Below are positions 42,363-52,653 of a stretch of 64,000 bases of DNA, in pieces. The DNA comes from AG1 sp035559775. GTDB lineage: Archaea; Thermoproteota; Thermoprotei_A; Sulfolobales; AG1. Location of the stretch: the NCBI GenBank assembly GCA_035559775.1, contig DATMAU010000018.1, positions 66,685 through 130,684 on the forward strand, given 5' to 3'. The notes beneath the pieces are model-generated. The model had not been told where the DNA came from and ran no database searches. It was given only the letters and a program-made list of their open reading frames with translations. The position numbers and the translations under genes were made by a program. Every line of letters begins with the position of its first letter. Positions within the stretch are counted from its first letter, which is position 1.

Positions 42363-43169
42363 TTGGGCGAGGTAGGGCTCTATGTAGAGGGTAGGAGTGT
42401 TATCCATAACCTCGACCCTAGGGTTAAGCTGCTCTGGTTCGTCTTTGTCTTGGCAGCGTCTATTGTGTGTCAGTTCGATGGATCTGTTGCTGTCTTTATT
42501 TTCCTATCCCTGGTAGTTGGTATGGCTCTAGCTGGTCTTCCTCTTAAGAGGCTCTTGCTCATAGTAGGCTATAGCATTGTGTTCTTCATAGTAACGATCC
42601 TTGTGTGGGCTAGCTATTACCAGGATGTTGGGAGATATCTATTCACATTCGCTGGTGTTAGGGTTACGGATGTGGGCCTGCTTGTGGGGACTGGGAAGTT
42701 CTTCCTAATAATAAACCCGATAGTATCGATGCTTATATTCTTCTCCACAGTAAAGCCATACGATCTAGTCCAGGTTTTCTCAAGGATAGGACTGCCCTAT
42801 AAGGCTGGCTTCATGCTCCTACTCTCGCTAAGAATGCTCTCCCTAGCTGTGTCTGAGCTTAGGAATATAATGGATGTTCAGAAGGCTAGGGGTATAGAGG
42901 TTGATTCGAGGAATCCCTTCAAGAGGGTTGCTAACCTCATTCCGGTTTTTGTACCGCTTGTTATAAGGATCATGGGGCTTGCGTGGGAGTTGAGCATAAC
43001 CCTCATGGTGAGGGGTTTCGGTTATTCTAGGGAGAGGAGCTATGCATTTCCACTAAGGTGGGGCTCTAGGGATACGATCGCCATTATATTGATAGCCATA
43101 TTCTATACAGGAATAATAGCTGTGAAGCTGGCGGGCTTCTCAACATACTATATGATCGCTGGGGTGTGA
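42363..43169 (+). CDS. ecfT: ECF transporter transmembrane protein EcfT
   Basis: A 268-residue coupling subunit that links the S component to the ATPase. It starts with the usual LDPRVKLLWF sequence and has five or so helices. The two coupling helices end in the hallmark motifs QKARGIE and LMVRGFG (both of the Ala-Arg-Gly type). The TTG start directly follows the amidohydrolase stop. Confidence 0.88.
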   Translation: MGEVGLYVEGRSVIHNLDPRVKLLWFVFVLAASIVCQFDGSVAVFIFLSLVVGMALAGLPLKRLLLIVGYSIVFFIVTILVWASYYQDVGRYLFTFAGVRVTDVGLLVGTGKFFLIINPIVSMLIFFSTVKPYDLVQVFSRIGLPYKAGFMLLLSLRMLSLAVSELRNIMDVQKARGIEVDSRNPFKRVANLIPVFVPLVIRIMGLAWELSITLMVRGFGYSRERSYAFPLRWGSRDTIAIILIAIFYTGIIAVKLAGFSTYYMIAGV

Positions 43170-43172
43170 GGC

Positions 43173-44048
43173 TTGGGATACGCTGTCGAGGTTAGGAACC
43201 TCTGGTTTAGATACATGCTCTCTGAGGAATGGGTTCTGAGGGATCTAAGCCTAGCTGTTGAGGAGGGGGAGTTTATAGTTATAATGGGGCCCTCTGGGTG
43301 TGGGAAATCAACACTCCTCTACATACTCTCGGGAATAATACCCAACATGATCAGGGGCGAGGTTAAAGGCGAGATCAAGATCCTTGGGAGGGATATTAGG
43401 GGGCTAAAGCCCGAGGAGATCACGAGGAGCGTGGGCTTTGTATTCCAGAACCCCGATTCCCAGCTAATAATGCCCACGGTTCTCGAGGAGGTTGTTATGG
43501 GTCTTGAGAACCTGGGGCTAGATAGGGGTGAGATCCTTGGCAGGGCTAGGGAGATCCTAAGCTATGTGGGACTTGATAAGAAGAGCAACATGCCACCAAG
43601 ATCCCTCTCAGCTGGTGAGAAGCAACTCTTAGCAATAGCGTCTGTGCTTGCAATGAGACCGAGGATCTTGATCCTTGACGAGCCAACCTCAATGCTAGAT
43701 CATGTTGGCACTATGAAGGTTCTAAGCCTGATAGAGAGTCTCAAGAAAAACCTAGGGATCACTGTAATCGTTGTTGAGCACAGGATCGAGTGGGCTGTTG
43801 AGATAGCTGATAAAATCGCTATAATGGATCGAGGAACCGTGGTTGCTTACGGAGAACCGTCAAAGATCTTCAGCAATCCAGAGCTTATTAAGAAGACCGG
43901 TGTGAGACCACCGATGATCAGTGAGGTTTTCTATGAATTAATAGATAGGGGAGTAAAGGTTAACAGGATCCCTATAACCACCAAAGAGGGGATAGAGGAG
44001 CTTAGGAGGCTTCTAGGGAGATCCGCTAAACCCGGTACTCTGACCTAG
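43173..44048 (+). CDS. ecfA: ECF transporter ATP-binding protein EcfA
   Basis: A 291-residue ABC ATPase. Walker A is GPSGCGKST, Q-loop VFQNPDSQL (typical of ECF/CbiO type), signature LSAGEKQ and Walker B ILILDEPTS. The start is TTG, 3 nt after ecfT. Usual ECF importers have two ATPases, yet only one is here, so it may act as a homodimer or pair with a subunit elsewhere. Its 3' end overlaps the convergent DUF72 gene by 36 nt. Confidence 0.88.
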   Translation: MGYAVEVRNLWFRYMLSEEWVLRDLSLAVEEGEFIVIMGPSGCGKSTLLYILSGIIPNMIRGEVKGEIKILGRDIRGLKPEEITRSVGFVFQNPDSQLIMPTVLEEVVMGLENLGLDRGEILGRAREILSYVGLDKKSNMPPRSLSAGEKQLLAIASVLAMRPRILILDEPTSMLDHVGTMKVLSLIESLKKNLGITVIVVEHRIEWAVEIADKIAIMDRGTVVAYGEPSKIFSNPELIKKTGVRPPMISEVFYELIDRGVKVNRIPITTKEGIEELRRLLGRSAKPGTLT

Positions 44049-44795
44049 CTTTTGGTGTAATAGATACTTGAATCTCTTAGCGTCATCCCACATATAGATA
44101 TTATTAAATAGGGCTAGGGCTTCTCTACGATTGCTCGAAACAAGCCTGTTATATAGTTCCTCGAGATCCTTGTCGGTATATTTATATCTATAGTTCACCT
44201 CACCGCCTCCTAGTCCGTGTAGTCTTGTGTATAGGGGGATCTCGCTATCCTGTGTGCATGGATCTCTCCTAAGGATATCGACTATATGTATGATTCTGTG
44301 TTTGTTTAGGAGGCTGCAGAGCTTCTCTCTATTCTCCTCATCGTTCCAAGAACCTCTCGGCTCCCATCCGAGCTCGAAGCCCTTCTTTGTGATTGTTGAG
44401 AAGAAATCATCGATCCATCTCAATGCCTGATCACTATATCCCAGCGATGGTGGTGTTTGGAATACAATGAACCTAGCCCTCAGTTCTCTGGCGTATTCTT
44501 CAACAATCTCCCAGGCCTTTAAATTCCTCTCCGTCGGTCTTAGAAGCCCGTATTCTGAGGGGTCTCCCTCAAGCTTCCTCTTCATCCTCTTCATTGTAGG
44601 GCTCTTACTACTATGAGTTACAACCTGCCAGGCTTTAACACTGAATATAAAGCCCTCCGGGGCTTCCCTCCTAAGGATCCTTGCCTTCTCAACGGGTGGG
44701 GGATCATAGAATGTCTCCTGGATCTCAACTATATCGAGGGTTCTGAAAACCTCTCTCCTCGATCTGGGGAAGCCGCAGGTACCCACGAGAATCAT
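44013..44795 (-). CDS. DUF72 family protein (second copy)
   Basis: About 260 residues: MILVGTCGFPRSRREVF, IQETFYDPP, FSVKAWQVVTHSSKSPT, FIVFQTPPSLGYSDQA, LGWEPRGSWND, YTRLHGLGGGEVNYRYKYTD. It shares the DUF72 pattern with 15462-16172 but is a distinct paralog. ATG 44795 follows GGGGGAG. Unknown function. Convergent with ecfA. Confidence 0.82.
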   Translation of the reverse strand: MILVGTCGFPRSRREVFRTLDIVEIQETFYDPPPVEKARILRREAPEGFIFSVKAWQVVTHSSKSPTMKRMKRKLEGDPSEYGLLRPTERNLKAWEIVEEYARELRARFIVFQTPPSLGYSDQALRWIDDFFSTITKKGFELGWEPRGSWNDEENREKLCSLLNKHRIIHIVDILRRDPCTQDSEIPLYTRLHGLGGGEVNYRYKYTDKDLEELYNRLVSSNRREALALFNNIYMWDDAKRFKYLLHQKLGQSTGFSGSP

Positions 44796-44838
44796 AAACT
44801 CCCCCAAGGATTCCTCTATGCTGACAAGCTCAGGATCT

Positions 44839-45153
44839 CTACTCCTCCGGCGGGTAGTATGGTGAGTCGTAGAAGCAGTAGAGCTTTTTCTTCCTATAGC
44901 TATCCTTGGGCTTTACAAGATGCTTTCTAACAAGCCCTGCTTTTGAAAGCTTGTTAAGCATGTAATAAACAGCATCTCTTGAGACCCCAAGTGCTTTGAT
45001 TATCTCATCAGCAAAAGCACAGCCATTAGGCGTTGATCTTAGGAATCTCAGAATATCGCCCCCAATAAGGTCTAGCCTAGGCCCCTCAGAAGATCTCATC
45101 CTCTCCAGATTATTCCTAATAACTATTAACGGAGAGTCATCCACAACAATCAC
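44839..45153 (-). CDS. Winged-helix DNA-binding protein
   Basis: About 104 residues with one winged helix: GDILRFLRSTPNGCAFADEI, then GVSRDAVYYMLNKLSKAGLV and a basic wing (KPKDSYRKKKLYCFY). It resembles small ArsR/MarR-like archaeal regulators. A TATA box (TTTATAAAT on the minus strand, about 45173-45183) precedes it. GTG 45153 or 45144 is the likely start. Target unknown. Confidence 0.68.
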   Translation of the reverse strand: MIVVDDSPLIVIRNNLERMRSSEGPRLDLIGGDILRFLRSTPNGCAFADEIIKALGVSRDAVYYMLNKLSKAGLVRKHLVKPKDSYRKKKLYCFYDSPYYPPEE

Positions 45154-45292
45154 CAAACAATCATCACCATAGAGATTTATAAAAGACCAACAAAACCTTT
45201 AAGAACATACACACTAGAATCGGAACCGCAACCCAACCCCTATGCTAAGTTCACTTATTATTTTTAATAAAACCATGTACCTGGTAAGAAGC

Positions 45293-45538
45293 TTGAGCGT
45301 TACGATCTGCTTTAGGATTAGTAAGGAGCTTAAAGAGAAAATAGATAGAATGAGACATATCAACTGGAACGAGGTTGTCGAGAAAGCCATAATGGAAGAG
45401 ATCAGGGGACAGGAGATACTCTTATCAAGAGACAATGAGAGAGCCTTAAGAGCGCCTATGCTCATAGACTTGCTAAGGAGAAAGACGCCCAGCTGGAATA
45501 GTGCTGAGGAAATTAGGAGATGGAGAGAGGGGAGATAG
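45293..45538 (+). CDS. VapB-type antitoxin of a decayed VapBC pair
   Basis: About 81 residues, starting MSVTICFRISKELKEKIDRM at TTG 45293 with a ribbon-helix-helix pattern and a tail (WNSAEEIRRWREGR) of the kind that binds VapC. The TATA-like TTTTTAATAAAA (about 45260-45271) lies 25-30 nt upstream, which argues against earlier starts at 45242 or 45275. The gene looks intact, while the toxin that overlaps its 3' end is broken. Confidence 0.68.
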   Translation: MSVTICFRISKELKEKIDRMRHINWNEVVEKAIMEEIRGQEILLSRDNERALRAPMLIDLLRRKTPSWNSAEEIRRWREGR

Positions 45539-46012
45539 TTATAGATGCATCAGTAGCTGTTAAATAGTTTGCTGAGGAGGAGTATAGCGATCTAGCTATA
45601 AAGTTAAAGGATCTACGTGTAAAAGGAGAAATAGATCTCGCAGCCCTTCCATGATCTACTATGAAGTGCTTAACGCACTAAGATACTCGGGATCATTCAA
45701 ACCAGAGGAGCCGGGATTAATAGCACGATTGCTGGAAGATCTTCAGATCCGACTTTACCCCTAAATTCCGCTGTAATGGCTGGAGCTGTCAAGCTCTCGC
45801 CGAGATACGGCATCACAGTATACGATGCATCATATCTCTCCCTAGCCAAGCACCTTAACATCGTAGTATATACTACTGATGATTATATTACTGATAAGGA
45901 ATTACTAAGAAAGGCTTCAGGGTTTAAAAGAGCGATCCACATAAGGATCTCGTTTGATCAGCAAGGAGTTTCATCAAAAAAGGCGGCTTTATGTGGTACT
46001 CAACATATCTAA
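45520..46012 (+). pseudogene. VapC (PIN-domain) toxin pseudogene
   Basis: The frame opens ATG at 45520 as MERGEIVIDASVAVK, then a TAG at 45565 stands where relatives have Trp (VKWFAEEE). A one-base loss near 45652 (GCAGCCCTTCCATG) shifts the frame; SMIYYEVLNALRYS then follows. Another shift near 45760 leads into NSAVMAGAVKLSPRYGITVYDASYLSL and YTTDDYIT. The PIN aspartates (IDAS, YDAS, TTDD) are still readable, so decay is recent. One stop and two frameshifts make a functional toxin very unlikely. Confidence 0.75.
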
Positions 46013-46735
46013 AGTAGCTGTTAAGGGGATCTATAATCGGTATGATACGTAGAACGATAAATAGCCCCACAACCCTAATGATCATTTTAACCTAAATCAT
46101 TGAGGCAAGATCTATCTTCTATAGATAGTCAACGACACCAACGGGTATGGGGATATATAGTAAGTAAAATAAATAATAAATAATGAATATTGTAAAGAGG
46201 ATCAAGACCACATGGAGACATGTATGAACCTACCTCATGATACTACCTCACATAGTAGTTGCAGAGATAAAGTTCAACAGATATGCAGCAATACCATATA
46301 GATAGCATCAGATATAGATAAAGTTCGGGTTTCATAGCAGTTTGTATTTTTTGATACCAGCAGCTCAACTCCTGGCCTTATTAGCCCCCACACTTTGGGA
46401 GTATCTTCTATCCATAACTCTTCATCGCTTAGGATAATACAATGTCCTGGCTTTCTTTACCCTGCTTGCTTAGGTCTTTATAATATACCGCATTATAGAT
46501 GTGTTTAATATTGGTGTTTTTATGGATGTGACTGATAAGTAATAGATATTAGATATTAATAGAAGAAGTATTAAGGGTTCACCTTAATGGATCATGTATC
46601 GTTTTTGCAGACTAACTATCTTTCCCTTGAGAGTTATTTCACCTGGGGTTCATATGACTGGAAGGGTAACTATAAGAGTTTTACTAAATCCTCTTATTTC
46701 TAAGGCTGGCGATTTCATATTGGTTTCATATGTAT
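46013..46735. other. Long non-coding gap with a degraded repeat
   Basis: No gene recognised. At about 46328-46408 (minus sense) lies a diverged copy of the tnpB 3'-end-like element: TTTCATAGCAGTTTGTATTT with GATACCAGC, then CTGGCCTT and TTTGGGA match the 58.3 kb copy in order. Confidence 0.4.
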
Positions 46736-47452
46736 CTAGGTATGTATAGTATGTATAACAGGCCCTCCAGCAAGGCTTTTTTCAAGGATGCGTATTAATG
46801 CTGTCGGTATTAACCAACGTACTTTTTTGGAGTTTAGGAGCTTAAATGCGATTCTCCTGGTGAGCGGGGCCTCTTCGATGCTGATTATCTCTCTGGTTCT
46901 TTTACCTAGTAGTATTGAGTAGAGAGCTATGTTGTCTAGGTTTGCTGGTTGCCAGTTATTTGGTTTCACTGCTTTGAGGAATACGCCTGGGGCTTCGTGG
47001 TCTCTTTTTAGGCATTTTATCTCGAAGTCTGAGAATATGGCTTTCATATCATTTGGTTCGTAGCGCCAGTAGTCGTGTGGGTATGCGTGGTAGTGGAAGC
47101 CTCTGGAACGTGTTGTGATATATATGTGCCCGCCTGGTTTTAGAACGCCCTTCATGTTGTTGATCACGAGTCTCCAGTTTTTCACATGTTCGAGAACCTC
47201 TGTTGATATGACCACGTCGAATGAGTTTGGGCCGAAGTGGTCTAGCAGTTTCTCTGCTGGTAGGACTATATCGACAAACTTCCCAGGCTCTATATCCACA
47301 CCTATATATTCTCTGGGTTTGAGGAATCTTTCTATGAATGGTCTAACACTACCATTAACGTACTTACTACCTACTTCTAATACCCTCTTACCAGCAAACT
47401 CTTCTGCCTCAGCATGCTCAATAAAGAACTCTATCACAGATACATGGCACAT
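46736..47452 (-). CDS. Class I SAM-dependent methyltransferase
   Basis: A 238-residue methyltransferase of the Methyltransf_11 type. The SAM loop is KRVLEVGSKYVNG (about residue 22), the acidic second strand is EYIGVDIEPG, and FDVVISTEVLEHVKN is motif post-II. The C-terminal half is less typical. Located among glycosyltransferases, it likely methylates a sugar or lipid carrier. The start is ATG 47452. Confidence 0.8.
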   Translation of the reverse strand: MCHVSVIEFFIEHAEAEEFAGKRVLEVGSKYVNGSVRPFIERFLKPREYIGVDIEPGKFVDIVLPAEKLLDHFGPNSFDVVISTEVLEHVKNWRLVINNMKGVLKPGGHIYITTRSRGFHYHAYPHDYWRYEPNDMKAIFSDFEIKCLKRDHEAPGVFLKAVKPNNWQPANLDNIALYSILLGKRTREIISIEEAPLTRRIAFKLLNSKKVRWLIPTALIRILEKSLAGGPVIHTIHT

Positions 47453-47569
47453 GAGGAGACACCCATTTAGCCCAACCTTGATTTCACAAGCTAGTATTTA
47501 TAACTTTGTTTATATTCCAGTTGCAACACGAAGCGCTATTAATAATATAATATAATTATTAAATTATTA

Positions 47570-48150
47570 TATTCTTTCCAACGATGGGGTTTGTCTCGAA
47601 ATCCTTCTCGGTATCTTCATAAAGTTCGAGAAAGGGTTTTAAGATCTTTTTAGCCCTCCCCATGTTCCTCAAGGTAGTCAGATTATAGAGATCAGCTCTC
47701 AATAATTCAATTCCTCCTCCACTTTTAGCGAGATCTTTAAGGGGTTCTTTTAATTCAGAGCGCCTTTCGGAAGGTCTATATATAGAATGATAGCCTCGGG
47801 ATCAGCTGTATGGGAGAAGAGAAGCAATGTTCCCCCTTTGCTGTCCCGATTTCAAGGAGCAGTCTGGGTTTTTACTCCTTAACAATTTCCAATAATCTGG
47901 TGATCTCGTATTTAATCTGAATCGGCCTGATAGAAAGAGCAAGGTATTCAAAGGAGAAAGCGAATTCAACAGCATCATAGATGTTATTAAGCTTCTCAAT
48001 TTCTCTTCTTATCTTTCGAAGAATTATTGGGTTCCATAGTTTCATCATATTGGAGTAGTATATAGAGCGTAAAGGCTCTTTTAGAAACGAAGGCATTGTT
48101 CTATATAGGTGTAGAAGACCGGTTGGTTTCAAGATCACGTCCTCCTCCAC
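47570..48150 (-). pseudogene. CmcI-like (cephalosporin hydroxylase family) methyltransferase remnant
   Basis: An open frame from 48150 reads into EFAFSFEYLALSIRPIQIKYE and stops at a TAA (near 47879), right before KPRLLLEIGTAKG, the SAM loop. A shift then gives a stretch with TGA, and a third frame continues SELKEPLKDLAKSGGGIELL and KKILKPFLELYEDTEKDF. The order matches methyltransferases of the CmcI/Methyltransf_24 group. At least one stop and one frameshift. Confidence 0.6.
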
Positions 48151-50238
48151 TTAGAGAACCTTGCCAGATCTGCAAGCTTGACGTCTGATAAGGAGATCTT
48201 CTTAGCACCACCTAGTGAGGACATAATAACCCATCGCAAGTTATTAATTATAGAGGTTCTGGGTAATAAATCTTCATGTTACACAGTTTCGGGCTATATC
48301 TCGGTGTCTAACTGCTCTCTCGCGTTGAGCCTCACAACCTTTTTGTTTTCTTTATGCTTTATAGTTATGGTATCAAAGTCTATTGATATGATTTCATATG
48401 CATATATATTGCAAGCACTCTCTGGGGTGGGCTGGTTTTCGTTTACAGTTTCTTAGCGATGCTTAAGCGATTAAAGGTATCAGCAAGGAACAATCTTTGA
48501 TCCGTAAAAATCAACGAAGACGGGCTGCGATGTTCGGTTAATATTCCTTAACACTAAGTCGCTGTCCTTTTCTGTAATATGCTCAAGCATGTCTATTAGC
48601 AGGTATTATTCATTTTTTCTTGTTAAGTGGGAGATTCTTGCGTTTTTATCTTAAGATCCAAATATAAAGTAATATATTTTTCAGCATCTATTTATGAAAT
48701 TTAAAACCTAAAGGCTCTGGACTCACGCTAAATTACCGTAACAGAACTAGCTACCCTTCATCTTATTTTATTAATGATTCTCGTATATGTTCCAGAGCGT
48801 CTGACGAGGCAGTAATAGTTAAATGCTTTATCCTTAAAAGTAGCATTGTCTCATCCTCTGCTACCCTTTTCCTTGTACTTCCTAAGAGATCCTTAATATC
48901 GGAGCTTGAAAACTACCTTACTACCTTTTCCTTCTAAAATATCACTACAACACTACATCTGCTTCTTTCGATTAAGTTCTTTAAGACGAGCTAGGATAAT
49001 ATTAAATCTTAATTCCTTGATCAAAACCTTCTTAAGGCTTAGATGTCTGTTCAAAAGCTCATTCAAGAGTTTCGCGTTTTTCATACTTTGTGTCAGGTTC
49101 AACATATAGACCCCTAACCTATAAAGAAAGCTCATCCCATGACCCCTCTTGGCCAGTCTGATCGTCATCTTGGATAGAATCCGGGCGTTTCTAGTTTTGC
49201 CTGTATTCCCCCCACAGCGGAAGTCAGCTTCTGATCTCTATTCTGTGTAATTTTACAACTGGTTTATGTACATTAGAATTAGAAGGTGTAGTAACGAAGA
49301 TATCAGGAAAAGGCCTATTACTGCAAACTATTGTCTTGATCCAAGGGTGATTGCTGCTGAGAGGATCATTGAAGTTGGTTTCCTGTAAAGGCGGTATTAA
49401 GCCAGCGGAGCTATTGCTGGCAGCATAGACTCCTTGAGAAGCCTTGCTGAGAGGATTGGGAGATACTTGGTAAGGGAGAAGTAGATCGAGAACGATAGGA
49501 GGGATGAAAAGACAAAGAGATCATCTATAAAAATGGAGGCTATAGAGAATAGTAAGGATAATGCGAGGAATGCGAAGTCTAAGAGTAGCAATAGATCTAT
49601 TGTCAAAAACATATCTAGAAACCCTATAGGAGCGCCCATAGATCCTTAGAATCAGTGCTAGAGAGAAAATCTCCAAGATTAATGATGGAAGATCTAGGAG
49701 CTTTGGGAACATGGGAAGCAAGCAGTGCCAAAATATTTATCAATGTGGAGTTAATCTGCCTAGATACTGTTAAGATCTCCTAGAGATCTAAATGCTTATG
49801 CCAAACAGCTGAGACTCTGCAAATATATAGCGGTATAGAGATGCTTTTAGAAATCCGCTTAATTGGGGGCTCTAGTGTAACGAATTATAGCAATGGCATC
49901 CTCCATACTCTCTGCTAAAGGCTAATGGTTGAAAGCGAATAAAGCGGGGCATCGATGATGCGAACCGCCTATACGTTTCCTCACGTATGGATGAGCAGTA
50001 TATCGTGGGGAAAAACAGAAGCATAAGAGATCTCTTTCAAGGATATAGCTAAGCGAGGTCTTATAGGGGAAACCAGGTTTCTTTCAAGTCACATAACACT
50101 GGTTTAAAGGACTCTCTAAGAGAGGGATGATGTAAAGGGCTAGTGAATTCTAATGGCAACTATAGCTTAGACTTTGTGAAAGGATAAGGTATAAATATCT
50201 GTGATTATTAATCCCTATGGTGTGTTTGTCTGCTTGCA
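48151..50238. other. About 2 kb of low-coding, decayed DNA
   Basis: No intact gene that I trust. Short open frames at 48178-48456 (+) and 48953-49168 (-) lack family marks. Between 49397 and 49721 the minus strand shows two overlapping hydrophobic frames (MLPMFPKLLDLPSLILEIFS, then GAPIGFLDMFLTIDLLLLLD) that look like one frameshifted small membrane protein. Confidence 0.45.
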
Positions 50239-51132
50239 GGATTAAAATCTGTCCTAAAGTCTAGGGAGATCTTCAGTAATTGGGTCACGCTGGGGTTAAA
50301 GTATGCTTTATATAAAGGGGGCGTGCGGCATGTAGATAAGCTCACAGCCAGGTGCAGGGATGGGAGTTCCATGGAGCTGAACCCTGAGATATATGCATCT
50401 GTGATCTATCTCTATGCCGTAGGTTTCTCGATAAACTCGACTGTAGATCAGGAGCTATATCTATATGCCGGCTCGATCTAACTATAGACCAGCTGGTTGA
50501 AGAGTTCTCCTGGTTATCTGATCGTAAACTCTGCCAAGTCCTAAAGAATAGCATTGCTAGCGGCAGGATCAGGAGAGAAGGTGATACGTGGATTGTAGAT
50601 GGCATTAAATTTAAGGAGTTGAGATTCACCGTAGTGGAGGTCTTTCTAACAGATCACTGGCCATTGAAAGGATTAGATCTTAGGGGTAGGGAGGTCTTGG
50701 ATATAGGAGCTTATATAGGAGACACAGCATTATACTTCCTAGCCCATGGAGCTAAGAGAGTTGTGGCTGTCGAGCCCCACCCAGCAGCATATAAAGAGAT
50801 GATGAAGAACCTTGAGCTGAACAACGTTAAAGACAGAGTGGTGCCTATAAACGCTGCTGTAGGCGGCTCCAAAGGCTATACAAAGATCCCAATAGATATC
50901 TCGGTCTCGGATGCTGGTGGAATGAATGCGCTTAGGTATAGGGATGAAACGACTTCTGGTAGTTATGTTGAGGTTCCTATAGTGGTATTAGAAGATCTCA
51001 TGGGATACTTGGAAGAACCATATATGATTAAACTAGATTGTAAGGGCTGTGAGGCAGAGATCCTGCATAAAAGCTCTGATCGTCTAAGAATGTTCCAGGC
51101 GATCTTAATGGAATATACAGATATGCTGAGGC
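50239..51132 (+). pseudogene. FkbM-type methyltransferase, frameshifted
   Basis: From about 50239 the frame reads GLKSVLKSREIFSNWVTLGL up to TAA near 50479. The homologous protein continues in another frame from about 50465 (LDLTIDQLVEEFSWLSDRK) into VLDIGAYIGDTALYFLAHGA, the SAM loop, and AVEPHPAAYKEMMKNLELNN, as in FkbM methyltransferases. No ATG/GTG/TTG serves the first part. The end (KLDCKGCEAEILHKS) breaks off at MEYTD and joins a second copy. The C-terminal open frame from GTG/TTG about 50619 to 51140 is intact and could make a 173-residue fragment. Confidence 0.65.
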
Positions 51133-51399
51133 TCCCGTAGTTACTTGAGAGATCTTATGGATTATCTTGAGGATCTCTATATGATCAAGTTGGATTGCGA
51201 GGGTTGTGAGTGGGAGATTCTGAGGAGAGATGCTGATCTTTTAAGGAAGTTTCAGGTGATCTTAGTGGAGTATCATAGAGGAAACTATAAAGATATAATC
51301 GGTAAGCTCAAGGAAACCCATAAGTGCAGAGATCATTATTATGAACCGCTCTCGAAACAGTCAGGATACGGTGTGCTAGTATGTATGAAGGATCCGTGA
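51118..51399 (+). pseudogene. Second FkbM-type methyltransferase, C-terminal fragment
   Basis: This stretch repeats the C-terminal module of the preceding gene: DLMDYLEDLYMIKLDCEGCE against DLMGYLEEPYMIKLDCKGCE. Just upstream the frame AEAPVVT fits the family but is one base out of register with RDLMDY (the missing T near 51146). The first two thirds are absent. The two fragments look like a recombination joint between tandem FkbM genes. An 84-residue peptide could still be made from TTG 51145. Confidence 0.6.
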
Positions 51400-51633
51400 T
51401 TATATGCCAGCAATATCAAGGGCTTCCATTATATCTACCTGTAATATAGAGAAAGCCCATGTCAATATTTGCCGACATTCCAGTTTATGGAAAAGCTAAA
51501 TACGCTAAGCACCTGGTAAGACTATGAAAGAATATGGGATCTGTTATAGAGAAGCAATAGGTCTGCTGAGATCATATGTAAATCCCGGTTAAACAGAACC
51601 TTGAGATCTTAACGAGCTTGTGTGGCTTGTGCT

Positions 51634-52629
51634 CTAAGTTTTATTGGCTAGACATCTAGATACGAAAGTGATAAGATCCTCTCCTCTTTCTCTGGACTCA
51701 ATTAGATCGATAAAGCCGCATCTCTGCACTATCGCAGCAAATAGTTTTCTCCTCCTACCTCTAAGTTTTTTGAGCGTGTGAACCAGCGTCTCGTAGAGAG
51801 CTAAATGAAGAGTTTCGTATAATGCTGGATAATTTATTGGGCTCTTCTTGATAGAGGCTCTTACAATGTTATAAAGGTATATTAAGGGCATTGAGAAGGG
51901 TGCAAGTGTCCATAGGGGTTTTCTCACGAAAAAACCTTCATGCCTATAATATTGTAGAGCCTCGATCCGAGCGTATTTGGCCCATTTTCTCCATCTTTCT
52001 TTAGCGTTTTGTTGCCGGAGATAGAAGTGGAGGATATAATAATTCTCAGGCAGCTCAAGCACTCTGCCTTTAACTTCGGGGAGCTCGTGGATGAGTCCTC
52101 TAAACACTGTCTTTGTTTTTCTAAATATTCTAATATGTCTGTTTGGGTATAATGGTCCTAGAACCGGCTTTCCGTTCTTAATATTCACGAAAGTTACTGA
52201 GAAGCCATCATAAACATCTCCATATTTGTTTATAAGCTTCCTAAGCTCGTTCTTTAAATTACTTCCAAGCCTCTCATCCGTATCAAGGTAAAGGATCCAC
52301 TCATGTGAAGCTTTACTCAATGCATACATCCTATTAGGTTCGACATACTCCCACGACTTTCTCTGGTAAACCTTAGCACCATATCTTTTAGCTACTTCTA
52401 GCGTGTCATCAGTGCTATAGTTGTCTACAATTATTATTTCATCAACCACATCGCTAACATTATCTAGCAGATATACAAGATCTCTCGCGGAATTCCTTGT
52501 GAAAGTAATGAAGGAGATCGTTGTTTTCCCCGCTACTTTATTATTAATTGGCCAGTAATAAAAATTAACCTTAAGATTACTTCTATACCCTGGAAGTTTC
52601 TCGATCTTGATTGTGTCTAGCATGGGCAC
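51634..52629 (-). CDS. Glycosyltransferase, GT2 (WaaE/KdtX-like)
   Basis: A 331-residue GT-A enzyme: ISFITFTRNSARDLVYLLDN, IIIVDNYSTDDT, then ILYLDTDERL with the DxD metal site. The HRHIRIFRK-like NRHIRIFRKTKTVFRGLIHE block is the hallmark of WaaE-type sugar transferases. GTG 52629 or ATG 52623. It likely adds a hexose or heptose to a surface glycan. Confidence 0.85.
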   Translation of the reverse strand: MPMLDTIKIEKLPGYRSNLKVNFYYWPINNKVAGKTTISFITFTRNSARDLVYLLDNVSDVVDEIIIVDNYSTDDTLEVAKRYGAKVYQRKSWEYVEPNRMYALSKASHEWILYLDTDERLGSNLKNELRKLINKYGDVYDGFSVTFVNIKNGKPVLGPLYPNRHIRIFRKTKTVFRGLIHELPEVKGRVLELPENYYILHFYLRQQNAKERWRKWAKYARIEALQYYRHEGFFVRKPLWTLAPFSMPLIYLYNIVRASIKKSPINYPALYETLHLALYETLVHTLKKLRGRRRKLFAAIVQRCGFIDLIESRERGEDLITFVSRCLANKT

Positions 52630-52653
52630 TTCGAATGAGACTTATAAGAGTGA

